Shown here: positions 37,538 to 50,866 of the stretch, in pieces | How the letters are laid out: each line of letters opens with the position of its first letter | How positions within the stretch are numbered: the first letter of the stretch is position 1 | Assembly (NCBI GenBank): GCA_009741485.1 | Contig: CM019214.1 | Coordinates: forward strand, 27,418,081 to 27,482,080 | Length of the DNA stretch: 64,000 nucleotides | Origin: Malurus cyaneus samueli | Lineage: Eukaryota > Chordata > Aves > Passeriformes > Maluridae | Direction of reading: 5' to 3' | Notes under the pieces: model-generated | Database searches by the model: none | What the model was told of the DNA's origin: nothing | The model's input: the letters and a program-made list of their open reading frames with translations, nothing else | Position numbers and translations under genes: made by a program

Positions 37538-38454
37538 GGACACTACATATAAAAAGAAGGTAGGTTTGCCATCCACCTTGGCCTTTTTGGGCACTGTAGA
37601 AGTGATCCAGCCTCAGTTCAGCATCATAGGCTCAGGGGAGGCAGCCTGCAAGTCTTATCCTTATTGCTGCCCTATAGATTCAAGTTCTCAGGTCCAACTA
37701 CCAGCTTTTTTTTATTGGTATGTGTCAGATGCTAAAAAGCATCCCTATATCCAAATTCCTCCAAAGAGAAAGTGAAAATGGAAAATAGATCACAGATCCT
37801 GCAGGTATTGAATCTGCAGTGGCACATCTCATCTATAAAGGCAGGACAACAATTTTTTATGTTAGCTTGTTTCCCCTCATCCTCTGAAGTCTGAAAAAAG
37901 ACTTCTACACGGACACTGTGGCTTGAACACAGTTTTGCAGTTTTGAAGAAACTTCCCTGTTTGCCTCAGTTTTTGCATCTTGGTTCAGATAACAGTGTGA
38001 TTTTGGTGCACAAATTAAATTTCCCTTGTAGGAAACTAAAATGAAATTATCATTTCACAAGTGTTCCAATGCTCCATGGAGAGAGTGGGTTTTGAGCCAG
38101 GGTGTGGGCCACATTGCCACTAGGTGTTATATAAAATATCTGTGCTGTGAGGAGGCTCTTGACTCTTCCACAGATCTCATAAAACATCTCTTCTCATACT
38201 GAAATGAACAAGTGACATCTCTGCCTTTCTATTTATCAACAACTGTTATGCCTCAGCTATTTTTGCAAATGACACTTCATCTACAGAGGCATCTTTGGGT
38301 TTGCTACCTTTTGTTTTGGCTACCAGTCCAACTTTGCCACGGTTTCCTTTTCCAATCTGCAATCTTTGTTTGTCTGTCAAAGTATCAGACACCTGCCCAT
38401 TCTCCTAGAAAATTTACATTTGATGAAATGACATCTTTTATCAAAAAGATAAAA

Positions 38455-38494
38455 GAAGAGGCTGAAAACTGTGAAATGAAGAGGCTGAAAACTG
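38455..38494. repeat. 17-bp direct repeat, period 23
   Basis: GAAGAGGCTGAAAACTG occurs at 38455-38471 and at 38478-38494, separated by six bases. It lies near the end of a 104-codon open frame (38212-38526) that I do not recognise. The period is not a multiple of three, so the repeat is not a repeated peptide. Confidence 0.9.
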
Positions 38495-39429
38495 CTTGGA
38501 CGGTTGCAGTATCATCAGGTTGCTAGCAATGTTGCTTGAAATTTGAGAAGAGAAAGGTAGTTTTTCTTAAGAAAATAATCATCCTGTGAGGACAGAGGAA
38601 GGTCTGTGTCCATCACAGACAGCTTTAAATGTTGTGTGACTGGGAGTCCACTGCAAAGTCAGCTGCTTGTTTGAACCCCCATATAGCCGTGTCACAGTGC
38701 CACCAGGCCAGTACTGACCACAGAGACAACACCTAAACCTTGCAGAGGACATTCAGAGGGGTTTCTGCTTGGGCCACTCCCACCAAAAATTGCAATAGTC
38801 ACCTGTTGTCCAGGTTAATTGGGGTATGGGTGCAGTTTCATATTCACATCTCCACGCTGGGAAAAGAAGGGGTGAACCTCTACCGACTACATCACATTTG
38901 CAGCTGTGGTTTAGCACACTGGTGATCTGATCACTTTGCAAAGGATTCTTCAAGGTCTGAAATCTGCCAGGGTATATTTTTAAGCAGCAACTGTCTCTAT
39001 ATCCAAAACCTTTCATCCAATGCCCCCCAGCAGGAGCATCTAGCTTGGTCCAGACATCCAGGAAAGTTGCAAATACAGCCCTCTATGGTGATCCAGCCCT
39101 TTTAATTTACTGTAAACTGGCACCCTTGCATGGTCCCTTCCTGTAGACACTGGATTATCACCTGAAGGTGTACTGATGGTACCATGCACAATAACACCAC
39201 TGCTCCCATTTCTGCCCTCAATCAGGAGACTGAAAAATACATGCCAAAAGGTTTCCCTGTATTTACAACACAAAGATGCTACTGGGGTAGCAGCTGGCTG
39301 CCATTCTTCTCCATCTTTCTTCCACACTCCCTGAAAAGGACTAGGATCTCAGGAACAGAAGTGACAACAGCCACTCCTTCATCTTTCTTCAGAGCTTCAA
39401 GCCCAGGTTCCTGGGGAGAGAAGAAGGAG

Positions 39430-39471
39430 GACTTACAGAGGAACCTAAAGTGACTTACAGAGGAACCTAAA
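39430..39471. repeat. 20-bp perfect direct repeat
   Basis: GACTTACAGAGGAACCTAAA occurs at 39430-39449 and at 39452-39471, separated by GT. Perfect identity points to a recent local duplication or polymerase slippage, or to an assembly error. Confidence 0.95.
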
Positions 39472-39479
39472 CCCAGCAG

Positions 39480-42400
39480 CATCAGGTAGACAGCCTGGTG
39501 GAGAGAGAAAAAGCTCTGGGCATCACAGCAACTGCTTTCCTCTTTCCAGCAGACAGTTACAGGCACTCTGTTGCCATTTTTATTCATCCATGTTTACCAG
39601 TTTTTACCAACACTGTCCCCACTGAGCTGTGTTACAACCAACAAGTTGTGGGGACTGTTCCCCAAGGGGAGATTTGCACTCCGGGATGGGATTTTTTCCC
39701 TCTCCTTTCATCTCTTCCCAGTCTCTCTCTCTGTCCTTGCTCCTAAGTAGTTCTTTCTTGGCCATATGGGCTTTCCCACCAATTTCCCTGCCACACTGAT
39801 CTCCTCAGAAGTGATGAGGCCTGTCAGCTCAGAAGATGAAGTCAGCTCTGCTAACCTGTTTCTGTTTAGATATTATTAGCTATTTCACCTTGAGCTAGAG
39901 CTCTGGGTCATCCTGGAACATACCATCTTTTTTTTATTCCATAGGATAAGAGCAAGGGGCCTGAGAGGGGCTGTGGGCTGTAGGTATTGATGGTCCATGG
40001 TAGCATGGGAAGGGTGTAGTGTTTCCTTGAAAAACTGTGTCATTGTGGAAAGCTTGGGCCCTAAGTGTTTATGAGTATGAGGGCCAGTACACAAAGATGG
40101 GACTCCAGCTCTAAGTCCCTAAAATGTTTTCCTTAAATTTGAAAAGAATGGAAGAGAAGTAAGACAGGGTTCTGTCTGAACCCTGGGAAGAGAATCTTCC
40201 AGTTAAGGGGCTCCTGCCTTCTGCTCAAGACCAGCTATATCTACTACTGCAACATTTATGGATTGGCCCATTCCAAGCAGCTTCAGCTAGCACAACCTTC
40301 AGCAAGCTTTTCTCTCACCACTGTGTCACTGCCAGCTCCCTGCAGTGCCACATGCAAGCAAACCACCCTCAAGGCCCTCTTCTCCTGTCAGATCTTTGTT
40401 AAGCAGCAAAAAACACACCCACGCACCCTCCCTTTCGGCTGAATCCCATGGATATTCTGGCTGCTACATCCCCCAGAGCAGCTACTCCAGGAAAGACCTG
40501 TGAGGGCAGGAGACTCATCTCAGGAGAGTGAGGGTGGTTTCCTGAGACTTACTGAGTCAAAGCACATACTGACACACAGAAAAACTCATAGGAGGCAGAA
40601 AGCTAGAGAAGACTTGACTAGAGTAACCATATTTGCTGAAAAGAATTAGAGTATTCTGTGCCACTGTTGAGGAACTGAAGCTTCACACTGGAGCTACAGA
40701 AATCCCCTCTCGCCTCTTCCAGAGGAAGAGGGGGACTAAAAGAGCTAAAAGACACTTTGGGATATTTTTCTTTTTTAAACTTTATTATTTCCATTATGAA
40801 GTTTAATTTCTGGAAAAGACAGAGACATGTAAGCATCTTGTTTCAGATGTTCTCCATCAATGAAGGAACAGAACAGATAGCACCCCTTGAATGCACACAG
40901 TCATAGGTGTTTCACGTGCAGTGTGACACAGGGTGTGCACAGTTTTTCTAAAAAAACTGTTCCTCAGCGTTTCAGCCCATAATGTGTTCTCCCACAATCC
41001 TGCAGGATGCAGCAGGCACCCATAATTTGGAGGGGACTGTCACCAAGGCTGCTTTGTGTGTGCCTCCAGCTCGCAGTGTGCTGCTGAAATGCACGACTGG
41101 CACACACGGTGAGAAGCTCTCTGCAGCCAGGGAGAGATTGCAGCAGCATTGTCACACTTGGCAGGGTAGCCCTCAGCACACACTGATGGTCCAGTCATGC
41201 ACAGATGAGCAGCATTGGTACCTGGCCTGAGCTCTCTGAATGGTCTTGTTCAGCCTGCAGAGATGGTGCCTGCACCCCACGCACTGCACAGCCAGAGCTG
41301 CAGAAGGTGAGAGCATCCTCAGTGATTTTGGGGAGCTCTGTCAAGGCATCTTGGCCTTCCTTTGGCCTGAACAAGTGGCAGCCCTTGGAGTTTAGGTGAT
41401 CACAGCTTCCATGCACTGGGAAGCAGGATGAAAATGAAGGGCCTGTCCCTCTCTGCCCCAACACACATCCTGAATGCAGCCCCTTAATGGAAAAGGTCTC
41501 CAGTGATTTTGCTAATGTCAGTTATTTGCTTTGGGTGTAGGAAGCAGCTGTGGAGAATGTCTTGGAGAGCTTCACCTCACCCTGCCTGTGGTGGATTTGT
41601 CTGTCCCACACTGATCAGCCACAGACCAGGCTTTGAAGTTTGTGAAGTTCCATAGGGTTACAGCTGCCATTCTGAATACATGAATTGTGTACAAAATTAT
41701 ATCAGGATGGCAAGACACTGAGGCCAGCTCACAAGGGAGAATCTTGGTGGTGCTCCAACTGCAGTGGAAAATTTCACACCTGCCACTGATCATCCCAAAG
41801 GTGATGCAGTCCCAGTAGTCCCAACTCAACATCAGTCAAGCCTGGGCAAAGCCATCAGACAGGAGTCTGGGCATGCAAGTGTCAGTTCATTGTTGCTGTT
41901 CCTAATGAGGCTGCTGCTGAAGCCTCAGGATTCACTCCCTGACTGTGACACAGAGCAGCAAAAGCTGTGAGGAGGGAAGGGGATGGAGGTGCAGGTGGTG
42001 TCTGGCACAGCATGAGCAGGAGCAGAAGTGACACTTTCATATGTTTGACATTAGACAGGTAATACCAGGAGGAAACCGCTGTTGAGTAGTGGAATTCATC
42101 TGCATGAGGCAGACAGACAGTGTGGCACTTCTGGGGGATCCCAAGATCTAGGAAGAGTCTGAAGCACAGATTCCCTTTGGAAAACTTTGAATCAGAAGTT
42201 GCAATGGAGGTATTCATTTGAAATAAACCATATTCCAAGTAAACTCCCATCTGCCGGTAAAGGATATAACACAAAAGTCTCATCATTGACTGCTTTTGCC
42301 TCCCAATCCAGTTGTATTACTGCAATTAATTTGCTAATGTAGCCACAGCATGGCTCTATTCCATTAGCATCAGGGAGGATATAGTTAAGCTTTCAGGTAT

Positions 42401-44170
42401 ATTTGTATGAAACAAAGTAGGTATAAGCTGGCTAGCACTAAGTTATATTGGGAGAGTATAAAATTTCTAATCTTGCAGTGAGATCCTGTAACAGCTTTCC
42501 TGTGTGGCAGCAAGACAAAAACTATTGCTAGCTGGAGTTGAACAGGAGAAGAGCAACAGAAGTTGTGACTGACTGTGATATCATGAGACTCAATTATACA
42601 GCTCAGGCAGACTCCTCCAGGTCCACAGTGCCGTGTACAGCTGAGAAAATCCCAAAACCCACTTTGGAGTCTTCCATCCTGTGTCATAGCAATGGAGGTG
42701 TTTAAGGGAAGCACTGCAAGACAAGGCCCAGGTCACAGGCAGCAGAATGAGCAGGAGGTCAGAGTAACCTCTGGAAAACACGTGTGCTCTGAAGCTGAGG
42801 TGATGCACAGGTGCCACAAAATGTCACTGCAGCTCTGTTCCGTCTGCTAGCTTATGGTGTTAATAGACTAGAATGGGGAAAACAAGGCAGAAGCAGACAG
42901 CTCTGTTGTGTGGCTGCAATAACCAGGATGCCTTAGCAGTCAGCAGAAGCACAGTTTCAGGAGTGGAGTTTGATAAGCTGTTTGTGAAAGCAATTCCATG
43001 ATACAGTTTATTTTTAGTTCCCTATCAATGGGAAAATCTTCTACCAGTTCTAAGAGGTTTCAGTGTAAACACAGCATAACTGTGTGTATTGCAAAGGAAA
43101 AATAGAGAGAAAACATCCTCACATCTACGTTTAATAGTTACCTTTTTCAAACTGTAATAACTGATTAAATATATATAAATGATTAATATCTTTACTGTGC
43201 ATATATTTAAGGCAAATAGTTCTCCATTTTCATTTATCTTTATTTCCTGAGGGTTGACAGAAGGAAATATATCCATACCAGGGTAGATTTTCTTAACCTA
43301 GCAAGATCAACAAGCTGCCTTGCTCTGTAGATTTTAGAGACAATGTTTAGTCTTCTCTTGGCCATGGTATTTTAGATCATAGGACCTCTACCTGGCTTGC
43401 TTCAACACAGCTTCTTACAAGCAGCACCTCAGCTATCTTCACAAATGAATACACTTGGCATCTGTCTAGGTTCATTGAGTCAGAGACAGAGAAAGATCAT
43501 TATAACATCTAATTCAATATTTGTATCTGTGTGTACATATGACAGAGATGCTGCTTGACATGAAACCTTCGAGTTATATTTAATTCTCTTTCATTTACCG
43601 TATTTTTCTTTTTTTGCCAGTCCATGCACTGCAGAGCCATCTCTGTTCACATGCTCATTATTAACATCTTTCTAGTTTAAGCCTTTGGGTCTAATCTTGC
43701 AAAACCTTCCTACATAGCTCTTACTCAGAACTATCTTATTTTAAAAAATGAGAGTATTTTCATTGGCAGATTGGACCAAAGATTTTAAATTAGTTCTTTA
43801 ATATGGTGTCTTGTTAATTAGAGAGGAAAGAGCTCCATCTAGCTGTTTTGGGCCCAAAGGTGGAGGCTGACACAAAATTTATGCCAAAAGAACATAGAAA
43901 TACGAAAAGAAGGACAGAACATACCCAGCTCTGACATCTTATAAGTCTATTTTGGAAAAAAAATCACCTCTTTCCAGACACTTTAACAACATTGCATTAA
44001 TAGTAAAATAATACCAAGACTAATAAACAAAGCTACTTTCAGAAGATATTTGGAGACAAGGGGAATCTTTCCAACCACAAATGCACATAATTTGCTTTCA
44101 TTTTAAGACATAATTATCCCCAGAAGAAAATGTTCAATAAATTGAGGCAGAACAGTCCACAGCTCATTTT
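39480..44170. other. Non-coding stretch, no gene seen
   Basis: Open frames of 60-134 codons crowd both strands near 40960-42820 (longest 41882-42286 minus), but they conflict with one another and none is recognised. Local base composition is less AT-rich than the flanks, which alone lengthens random frames. From about 43000 the sequence is AT-rich again. No interspersed repeat was recognised. Confidence 0.5.
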
Positions 44171-44640
44171 GTTTGCTGTCTTTTGTTGCATCACCTACTC
44201 CGCACTAATAAATAAACATCAACTGCACAGTGAATAGTTTTCAAATGATTCAGCAGAAGTTATTAATGATTCATAATTATTTCTATTGCAGCAGTGCCTG
44301 AAGATCCCATTGGGGAATTGAAACAAACAAATAAGGGCAGAGCTGGTCTGTTTGTGTGGAGCCAGGCTGGAGCTCATGCACACAAGCCCAGTGTAGCTTT
44401 GAACCAGCAGCAGTGATGTTACCGTGTAGCTATGGCAGCGCAGCTCTCAGCCTGGGTTATGCAAACCGCGGGAGAAGCTGAATAAATAACTGGAAGTGTA
44501 GCCTGTGCTGAACCCCGTGCTGCCTCAGCTATTTGTGGGGCCGTATCCAAGGCAGCTGCTTCAAAGCGTGCCCAGATATCTGCACAACCTGCAGTGCAGC
44601 TCTGGCTGCAGCTCCTCTGACACGATCAGTCACTGAGCAG
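44170..44640. promoter_or_regulatory. Candidate regulatory block with CpG cluster (inference)
   Basis: The left part (44262-44280) has dense ATTAAT/CATAATTAT homeodomain or POU-like words. The right part (44422-44623) has about eight CpG in 200 bases, including CCGCGG at 44466-44471, in an otherwise CpG-poor area. A 112-codon open frame begins at 44533 but is unrecognised. An enhancer or minor promoter is possible, but no core promoter element is clear. Confidence 0.3.
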
Positions 44641-45209
44641 CTGCTGAAGGGACTGAAGATGTTGTGGGTCTCCTCTGTTCTGTACCTGCTTTTTTTTTTT
44701 CCTGCTGGTGGTCCCCAACAGTGTCACAACAGAAAACAACATGCATTTTGGCATCTTAATGTGAATGCACTGTCATCAGCTGCTTTAGTGTGTACTGGAG
44801 CAGCCAACCTGCGTGCCCATGCTCTGTTCTGCTCATCATCTTCAGGAAAACAGCTTCATGCAGGCTCCTGAGCTCTGTGATAGAGACCTTCAGCAACAGG
44901 GAAATGAAGGAGCAAAACAGGAAAGAAGAGCGGCCTTTACCAAAAACAGCCTTTGAAGTCAAAGCATATATTGTAGGCAATAGAGAGTGTTATTCTCGGA
45001 ACTTGTAAGAAAACATTTGTGTAAATATTTTTGAAATATCATTGAATAAACTAACTTTGAGCTCCATCTGGGCTGTCAGAAGCAACCATCCCTACACCTT
45101 GCCAATAGCTGTTGATCAACCTCAAAGAAAATAAATCTGCAGTTATCATTGTTAAAGTGTTCCTGAACATTAAGCATGGCAGTCACTTTTCTTCCCCAGA
45201 TATTTACAT

Positions 45210-45226
45210 GCACACACACACACAAA
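45210..45226. repeat. Short (CA)n microsatellite
   Basis: Eight CA units, an ordinary dinucleotide repeat, lie about 120 bp upstream of the plus-strand CR1 fragment. Confidence 0.9.
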
Positions 45227-45345
45227 CTGCTGTCCTCAATGCAGCTGTTGTGGACAGTGAAAACACAGAATAACTGTGAATGCAGGAGCTGCAGCATTGA
45301 GCATAGGAAAATACAGGCTGTACAAGGGGAAGCTACACTCAGGGA

Positions 45346-45887
45346 AGGTGATTCTGCCTCTCTGCTCTGCTCTCGTGAGACACTGCCCTGGAGCACTGCG
45401 TGCACCTCTGGAGTACCCTGCACAGGTAGGACACTGAGCTGTGGGAATGAGTCCAGAGGAGATCCATCAAGATGATTAGATAGATGGAATGTCTCTCTGA
45501 TAAAGAAAGGTTAACATGACTGGGCTTTTTCAGTCTGGAGAAGAGAAGACTCCTTATAGTCACCGTCCAGTACCTAAAGGAGGTCTGCAGGAAAACTGAA
45601 GAAGAACTATTGAGAGACATGTAGTGATGGGACATGGGGGAATGGCTTCAAACCAAAAGAGTGAAAGTTAAGATTAGATATTAGGAAGAAAAAACTTTGC
45701 TATGAGGGTGAGACACAATAACAGGTTGCCCAGAGAAGTTGTGGATGACCCGTACCTAAAAGTGTTTGGGACCAGGCTGAATGGGTCTCTGGGAAACCTA
45801 TCGGAGGGTTGGAACTAGATGATCTTTAAGAGTCCTTCCTACCCAAAACATTCTATGAAGTTCCATTCTACCATTTTATGAAGTTCC
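45346..45887 (+). mobile_element. CR1 LINE, 5'-truncated 3' portion
   Basis: This is the 3' part of an avian CR1 non-LTR retrotransposon in plus orientation. Hallmarks in order: a CTCTGCTCTCGTGAGAC block (45361-45377), GAGTCCAGAGGAGATCC (45449 onward), a TCAGTCTGGAGAAGAGAAG block (45530-45548), ATTAGATATTAGGAAGAA (about 45673-45690), AACAGGTTGCCCAGAGAAG (45720-45738) and GGTTGGAACTAGATGATCTTTAA (45808-45830). It ends in degenerate ATTCTATGA-type octamers (45850-45887). It carries many substitutions and small gaps and encodes nothing intact. The subfamily was not determined. Confidence 0.95.
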
Positions 45888-46879
45888 TCATAACACAAGA
45901 AGGCAGAGATGGCAAGGATGGCAAGGATTAGTCATCTGCTAACAAGAAACACTTTTACAGAAGAGAGTTTCCTGAGCTTGAACACAGTAAGACTCATTTC
46001 AGATTCGTGAAGATGAAGGACATAGCTGGAAGATGATGAGCGATTGAGAGATGCTGTCTGTCTTCTGCAACAAAGCTAACTGACAGAACTCAGCCACAGA
46101 AACTATGGGAGGATTGAGAGAGTTCTAGTGACTCTGAAAAAATACCAGAAAGCTGATCAAATCTCCAGCTGGTGCTAAATGAACTCTAAGTGTATTACAG
46201 AAAACTCAGTCTTCAATGCAGCCATTCATTTTTCTAAAGAAAAATTAATTAAACATTGCTCCTCAAACAGATTTCCAACAACACACCTAGTTTATACTCC
46301 CTTTAGCACATAAATTATCTACTTTTCTTTCTCACAAAAAGTGGAAATTTTTTTATATAGAGAACCATGATAAAAAAAGAGATAATAAAGTGTTGTTTAA
46401 ACCATTAAGGAAGATTTTATGAACTTTTAGAGCCTTCAAATTAGTCCTTCTGTGGGGCAATAATATCTTCATTACACCTCTGTCTTGGCCATTTCTCCAT
46501 CCAGTAGATGTATAATGCAATCAGGTTTTGTGTAAAATGTTGTAGACAGAGATTTACATAAAATTTTACATAAAAGAGTTTTCTGTTTCTTCTTGAAGCA
46601 TCCAAAGTATTGAAAAACTACACAGGGATCATATAAATATTACTGTCACTTCACAATAGGCTTGAAATTGCTGAGAAGCTTTTGATAGTTTATATGTGAA
46701 TTCTCCCTTGGTGGTATTCATGTGCTTCATGTGGGCCAGAAGAAACAGAATTTAAATCATAAAAGAAACATCCTGGTTTATATGAAGTGGGTTTCCATGG
46801 CATCTGGATGCCATAGGGATAAATTATATCCACTTTGGTGCTCTCTAATATACATGCAGAACAGCACCAGTGTTGTCCT

Positions 46880-46899
46880 TGTTCCCATGTATGGGAACA
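46880..46899. repeat. Near-perfect palindrome TGTTCCCAT-GT-ATGGGAACA
   Basis: Nine bases on each side are perfectly complementary around a central GT. The spacer is too small for a loop without opening the innermost pairs, so it is more a palindromic DNA site than an RNA hairpin. The GTTCCC/GGGAAC half-sites could suit a dimeric factor, but no specific factor is claimed. Confidence 0.85.
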
Positions 46900-49296
46900 C
46901 TTCCAGTTTGAAATGTGAATGGTGACCCTACAAAGAATGCTGCAACTGCTCCCCCTCCCTGCCCTTGAAATCTGCAGCTGGGTGGAGGCTGCTCTTCATA
47001 CAAAACATGCCTGTACAATTCTTACAAGCCTCTTTCCACTTGTAATTTATATGCAAGTGAAAGGTTATTAAATTTTTTCAAGTAAAGGAGGTGGCTTTCT
47101 TGAGCAAAACCAAAGTTACTTCTCATTTTCTGAGGTCAGTTACTCTTTGGCTGTTTTGCTGAAATGTTTTAGGTGACGTTGTTTCTAGATAGAAGGTTTT
47201 GCTCTGGTAAATTTTTCTCTATTTTGACAATTACACATGCAAAATAATTTCCTTTTTAATACTAATAAAACTTCCCTCTTTCTTAATACTAATTTTACTA
47301 ACTTCCCCTTCCACACACCTTTTGATATTGATTTCTAAGTTCTGCCTTGTCATACAGTGTTTCCACAACTTCTTTACAGATTGAAGATTAAAGGAAATAT
47401 TTAAAAGGAATTGTGGATATATTTTTAAATATCTTGTTAAATTTCCTTGGATTAATGTGAGTAAACCTGTAAACTGTAGGTAAGCCTGTGAACTGATGAC
47501 TTACAGACTAGAACTAGCTTCCATTTTTAGAGCTATTTCTGAAGAAATTGTATTGACCTTCATTACTGTTATGCAGTATCTGGCAGAGATTTCACCCTCT
47601 AGTCTGGATGAAATGCATCTTTGCACACGTTCACCTCTAAAAGCAGAGGCAGCACCAGAAGATGGAACCTTTTACAGTGCCTCTTGCAAAATTAACAAAA
47701 TCTCTTTAAAAAATTAAGGATTGCAAATAACATGGAGAAAAATAGCAAATTTAAATCTTTAAATTAAGATGATCAGGGTCATGTTATATTCCATGAAAAT
47801 TCTAAACCTTGAGGAACTCTTGTAAAAATTTGGCTTTTTCAAATCCATTTTCATCTTCCATTAAGTTACTGGCTTTTTATAAGGACACAAAGCTTAATAC
47901 CCCTCTGCATCATCCAAACAGTTATATGGAAGTACAATAAAATCTTTAGATGGCAGCATCCTTTAAAGATGGCATTATGCCCACACAAAAAGCATGTTTA
48001 GTTTAAAGAGAGCCCTTTGGCTTCGTGACAGTGATATAAGGTACTTATGCCCTACATGGATCACAGAGCAGATGGAGGTTGTGTGAGTCACGCTTATACA
48101 CACCTGGGATTTTTAGAAGGTCCAGAAATGAAAGGTAGAATAAGAGATGTGGCAGATGGATGCAAGATCTTTAAAAACTAGAAGATAATTTGGAGTTTAT
48201 TTTAGCCTTTTATCAGTTACAGACTCAGGCTTATCAGTCTGCAATATATTGCTAAATAATTGCTAAACCCTATTTTAATGAGATCTTTAACAAGATATCT
48301 GTAAAAAACAAAGATTATTCTTGTCAAGAACACATCTCTGCCCCATTCTCTTTTACATTGTCTCGAAAAAGACACATCCTTTAACGAGATGTGATCCCTT
48401 CAAAATCTTTTCTCAGCATTTTACCTCCAGTCCTGCAAAACATTGCTTCCTCCTATGAGGCCAGAGCAGGAGATGGTTAAAATGAGCACGCCACAGTCTA
48501 GACACAACCAAGACATCCAAGGATTTTTTTGGGAAGATTTTTGTCTTGTATTTTTGGATGAACACAGTTGGTTCAGTTGTCTCAAAATTCACATTCCCTA
48601 ATATTTCCCTTGCTTTTTTTTTTTTCAAAACTAGAGAAGGCGAGGACTCTTACCTTGTCAGATGTAGCAAGAGAAGAAGAGGGTAATGTCAGCAGTGTCC
48701 CCTCCCAGCCAGCTGCCGTGGCTTTCTTCCTGGCTCATGGGCACTGGAACCCCCTCCAATCTGAGATTGCTGCAGAGAAGGGCCAGTACCTGGCATAGTC
48801 TGATGGTCTGACCTAAACAAAGGCACTGAAAGGTGAAGTGCACAACCTCTAAGCCCTTTTGAGGTCTCAATACAAGAATCTGACAAGTAGTGCTTGATCA
48901 GTGTCTTAAAAATTTCTGTATTCTTCTCCAGCACCTAAAGTTATATCCTCAGTTTCAGACAGTAAAGAAGTGAAATATCCAAATTACCCTCCAAATATTA
49001 ACAGGCTGCTGAGAACAGGAGGCCAGGCCAGTTGCCACTGTAACTTCTTGGACTGGTTTTGTAGTGTGCAATGTCTTATCAGCTTCATATTGGCTGTTCC
49101 TGAAGGATCAACCCAGTTTGCCAAAAAGGCAACATATCAAAATGGACATTTGAAATAATGATAGAACATTATCTACTTTGCCCATTTTTCCCTAGACTCC
49201 AAATCCAGTCTGTCTTGCACTGACTGTAACTTATCCTAACACATATTAACTTCATGTCTGGTAAAAGATGTCAGAGGTACAACCCATGATGCATCA
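46900..49296. other. Non-coding stretch, no gene seen
   Basis: AT-rich sequence with open frames of no more than 81 codons. No repeat family was recognised between the plus-strand CR1 and the first minus-strand CR1. Confidence 0.55.
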
Positions 49297-49443
49297 ATCA
49301 TGAAATGGAATGATTTGGGTTGGAAGGGGACTTAAAGATCACCTGGTTCCAACACTCCCTGCCATGGACAAGGGCAGCTTTCACTAGACAAGGCTGCTCA
49401 AAATGTCATTCTACCTGGCCTTGAGCACTTCCAACAATGGGAA
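49297..49443 (-). mobile_element. CR1 LINE 3' end fragment
   Basis: On the minus strand this is the last 150 bases or so of a CR1 element. In plus orientation it reads ATGATTTGGGTTGGAAGGGG, then CTTAAAGATCACCTGGTTCCAAC, CTGCCATGGACAAGGGCAG and CTACCTGGCCTTGAGCACTTCC. This is the reverse complement of the typical avian CR1 tail. It stops abruptly near 49443, the usual 5' truncation. Confidence 0.93.
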
Positions 49444-49917
49444 AGATATTTGTGCCTTGAAGAAAGGATGGCAGGTGGAAAAGCATCAAGATTGTAGGGG
49501 GTCAGAATAATCTCTGCAAAGTCTTAAGAGGGAAGAAGAAAATGTGCTCTGTCAAACAGCCCACCTACCCTACCTACCGTCGATCTTGCTGGAATCCTAC
49601 TGATAGAAGCTGCTTAGTCAAATGAGATAGCCAGACCCGCAGACACACTTCAAAAAGGTCTTGATTAATTTAGTTATTTTTACTGAAATTGTTTTGGAGC
49701 ATCCACCTAAGCCACTCTGGTAGCTGACTGGAAGGACAGAACAAAGAAATGGTATGGTCCCACTGCACGCAACAACATGGGAAAGGAACCTTTTCTAGTG
49801 GCGTATTTTGATCTGGGAAATGACATCTGCCTCCAGGCTATCTTGAGTGCCTGGAAAGGTAATGAAGGTGCTGTAACAGTCCAGGATGTGAAGTAATGGA
49901 ATCCAGAAACAAAAAAC

Positions 49918-50400
49918 TTCTAAAAGGTTGTCAAAAGATTGCTTAGTTCAACCCTTTCATTCCTTCCGCTACCCCCCTTCCAATGTTTCTTGGCTGACGT
50001 TTTTCTAACCTGCTCTTTAAAATCTCCAGATGATCAAGTTTCCAGCACTCTTCCAGGACTTGTCTCGCCATATATTACAGTGTATTTCCTAGTGTCTCAT
50101 CTGTCTCTCACTTAGCACAGTTTAAAATCATTCCTTCTTGCTTTATCAGCCATCAGCTTGGAAACAGATAAGCATAGCTGCTTATTAGATAAATGAAAAC
50201 TAAGAAAAATTTCCCCCTTTCTCTGCTCCTCTTTAGACCAAACAACTTTGGTACTGTCAATCTTTTCACATGGGTTATGTTTTCTGGACCTCTACTCCTT
50301 TCTGTTGCTTTCCTCCAGATTCTTTCCAACTGGTTCACATCTTTCCAGAAGTGGAGTGCCAAGAGATGACCTTCCAATATCTGACATTCAGACTTTGCAT
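49918..50400 (-). mobile_element. Older, diverged CR1 LINE fragment
   Basis: Minus-strand remnant more decayed than its neighbours. In plus orientation the blocks are CTAACCTGCTCTTTAAAATCTCCAG (50008 onward), CAGCACTCTTCCAGGACTTG, TCCTAGTGTCTCATCTGTCTC, CATTCCTTCTTGCTTTATCAGCC, ATGTTTTCTGGACCTCTACTCC, CTTTCCTCCAGATTCTTTCC and CACATCTTTCCAGAAGTGGAGTGCC. Their order and spacing fit the 3' region of ancient CR1 families found across birds and other reptiles. Ends are approximate, and no octamer tail is visible. Confidence 0.85.
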
Positions 50401-50560
50401 GAATAACGTAAATTTGAATGACAAGCACTGTCTGAACCTAATAAGTCAGTAAAATTTGCAGCATAACACAAAAGTGGTTCGAAACTGGAAATGGAAAATA
50501 TGAGCTTGATTTTAGTTTTAGCAATACAGACGTTTCTGTTGTGTGTCTGGAATACTGTTA

Positions 50561-50568
50561 TGTGTGTT

Positions 50569-50608
<40 letters not shown>
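50561..50608. repeat. Compound (TG)n(TA)n microsatellite
   Basis: A TG tract with one TT interruption (50561-50584) is followed by twelve perfect TA units (50585-50608). It has the same architecture as the shorter repeat at 31021-31051 and is probably highly length-variable. Confidence 0.97.
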
Positions 50609-50866
50609 CATTTTTCCAGTAATTAATGAAAACACTGGGACCATAGCTGCTGTTGTACTTCCTGTAACTGATCTGGATCTATAAATAAATATTTGAAAAG
50701 ATGAAAGATTAACTTCCCAGCAGTGAAAACTTTGGCAGATCTCCCTGATTGTTCACATATGTAATTATATTCAAAAGGACAGTTTCCATTACTGCTGTCT
50801 GAAAGAAATCTACTGTAAGCTACCATGCAATTTTCCTCCCAAGGAGCTTATTTTTTACTGCAGAGG

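Noticed and set aside
40960..42820. Cluster of many open frames on both strands, possibly an old retroelement or LTR
   Set aside because: No reverse transcriptase, gag or LTR-like ends could be recognised. Less AT-rich composition explains longer random frames.
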